Assembly (NCBI GenBank): GCA_026418275.1
Contig: JAOABQ010000045.1
Span: 1 to 64,000 of the forward strand
DNA length: 64,000 nucleotides
Direction: 5' to 3'
Source of the DNA: Clostridia bacterium
GTDB taxonomy: Bacteria > Bacillota > Clostridia > Acetivibrionales > DSM-2933
In this document: piece after piece, positions 63,248-64,000 of the stretch
How the letters are laid out: each line of letters begins with the position of its first letter
Position numbering within the stretch: position 1 is the stretch's first letter
Program-made: the position numbers and the translations under genes
Notes under the pieces: generated by a model
Told to the model about the DNA's origin: nothing
What the model saw: the letters and a program-made list of their open reading frames with translations, nothing else
The model's database searches: none

Positions 63248-64000
63248 AGGGGAAGGATTATGTTAAAGGGGAAGGACCTGAAAAGAAGGATGTGCAGAGG
63301 AAAGAAAATCCGGTAAATCTCTTAGAGCGGGCACAAATGGCCCCCCACACGCTGTCCTATCATGATGTGATGCAGCTCCATAAAATTGTGGGGAATGAGA
63401 CAGTTGGCCGGTTGTTTTCCCAGGGGGTGGAGAAAGCGTTGATGGGAGGAGTGGGAGAGGAGCCGGTAGAGGGGGAGCTTGAGGCGGGGCAGAAGTCAAG
63501 TGCCTTTGAAAGTTACCTGCCGTTACAAATGAAGGGTGAGAATAAGACAGGGATGCCGGACGGCCTCAAGTCTAGGGTGGAAAGCCTTTCAGGCGTTGAT
63601 ATGAGTGAAGTGAGAGTGCATTACAACTCGTCAAAGCCGGCAGAGGTGGGGGCATTGGCCTATACCCAGGGAACGGATATCCATGTGGCGCCCGGACAGG
63701 AGCGGCATTTGCCCCATGAGGCGTGGCATGTGGTGCAGCAGGCCCAGGGTAGAGTGAGGCCGACCATGCAGCTTAAGGGAGTTGCGGTCAATGATGATGC
63801 GGAGCTGGAGCGTGAAGCGGATGTGATGGGAAAAAGAGCAGCACAAAAGTTTTGTAATTCGGAGGATTTGGAAATCAAAAACCCTAAAAATGTATATGTA
63901 AGTACCAAGAAAAATACGGCCATTCAGAGGAAAGTTGTATTTAGGGGCGAAGATATGGGAAGACTTAACAGAGCTTGGTTAAAAGTAGAAGAATACGACA
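63226..64000 (+). CDS. DUF4157 metallopeptidase-like protein, 3' end beyond right edge
   Basis: The ATG at 63226 follows AAAGGAGGGAAAAGA, and the frame is open to the right edge (258 codons). Residues 1-95 are charged and low in structure. The DUF4157 domain spans about 105-205: [46 protein letters not shown], and the zinc-protease motif HEAWH at residues 164-168. A new segment ([15 protein letters not shown]) begins before the edge and may start a toxin domain. DUF4157 proteins are frequent cargo in eCIS loci, where the domain may direct loading or self-cleavage. Confidence 0.9.
   Translation, partial: MHAEKALKGKDYVKGEGPEKKDVQRKENPVNLLERAQMAPHTLSYHDVMQLHKIVGNETVGRLFSQGVEKALMGGVGEEPVEGELEAGQKSSAFESYLPLQMKGENKTGMPDGLKSRVESLSGVDMSEVRVHYNSSKPAEVGALAYTQGTDIHVAPGQERHLPHEAWHVVQQAQGRVRPTMQLKGVAVNDDAELEREADVMGKRAAQKFCNSEDLEIKNPKNVYVSTKKNTAIQRKVVFRGEDMGRLNRAWLKVEEYD

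Overview
The window reads as chromosomal DNA of a low-to-moderate-GC, spore-forming clostridial Firmicute. Supporting signs are strong AGGAGG ribosome sites, ATGA-coupled starts, a Spo0E-like phosphatase, CbiET and CobA-HemD fusions, a CheX protein, and secreted proteins with Pro/Thr (TPTP) linkers of the kind seen in Acetivibrio/Ruminiclostridium-like clostridia. The genus is an inference.

Layout. (1) 1-2038, minus strand: three genes of unknown function, two of them paralogues (DUF6143-like, from memory) and one running off the left edge. (2) 2359-5000: decayed 210-bp zinc-ribbon modules, a long inverted repeat and a lone tyrosine recombinase. (3) 5544-6014: cheX. (4) 6103-29042: a SigmaA-type promoter, a cobalamin riboswitch with terminator, and 23 collinear genes. 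They cover cobalt uptake (CbiMQO), tetrapyrrole supply from glutamyl-tRNA (HemA, HemL, HemB, HemC, CobA-HemD), the anaerobic corrin ring pathway (CbiX, precorrin-2 dehydrogenase, CbiL/H/F/G/D/J/ET/C), amidation (CbiA, CbiP) and side-chain attachment (CobD, CbiB), plus CobT for the lower ligand. CobU, CobS and an adenosyltransferase are not in the window. (5) 29060-34612: Spo0E-like protein, a 1431-residue subtilisin-kelch exoprotein, and a 5'-truncated beta-helix gene. (6) 34703-36567: a radical SAM/SPASM enzyme beside a Cys-rich repeat peptide with six CX3(D/E) motifs, which I read as a candidate thioether (ranthipeptide-type) RiPP system. (7) 36790-40952: a small unknown ORF, two AraC-GyrI regulators and a secreted double isochorismatase-fold protein. 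(8) 41076-48780: two LRR exoproteins, a propeller-GH17-stalk protein and an anchored NHL propeller. (9) 48848-64000: the accessory half of an extracellular contractile injection system (eCIS)-like locus: FecR protein, PAAR-like DUF4280 spike tip, membrane MORN protein, sensor-MFS fusion, degenerate class III cyclase, AAA+ ATPase, DUF4255 protein, a beta-sandwich protein and a DUF4157 protein cut by the right edge. No sheath, tube or baseplate gene is inside the window.

How the parts fit. The riboswitch should switch off the whole 23-kb cobalamin block when B12 is plentiful. The RiPP pair looks like a minimal precursor-plus-maturase unit without its own exporter. The right-hand 15 kb couples an injection-particle assembly ATPase and cap protein to an unusual membrane signalling pair (sensor-MFS and a cyclase lacking its metal ligands). 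All family names rest on reading motifs by eye; no database search was run.
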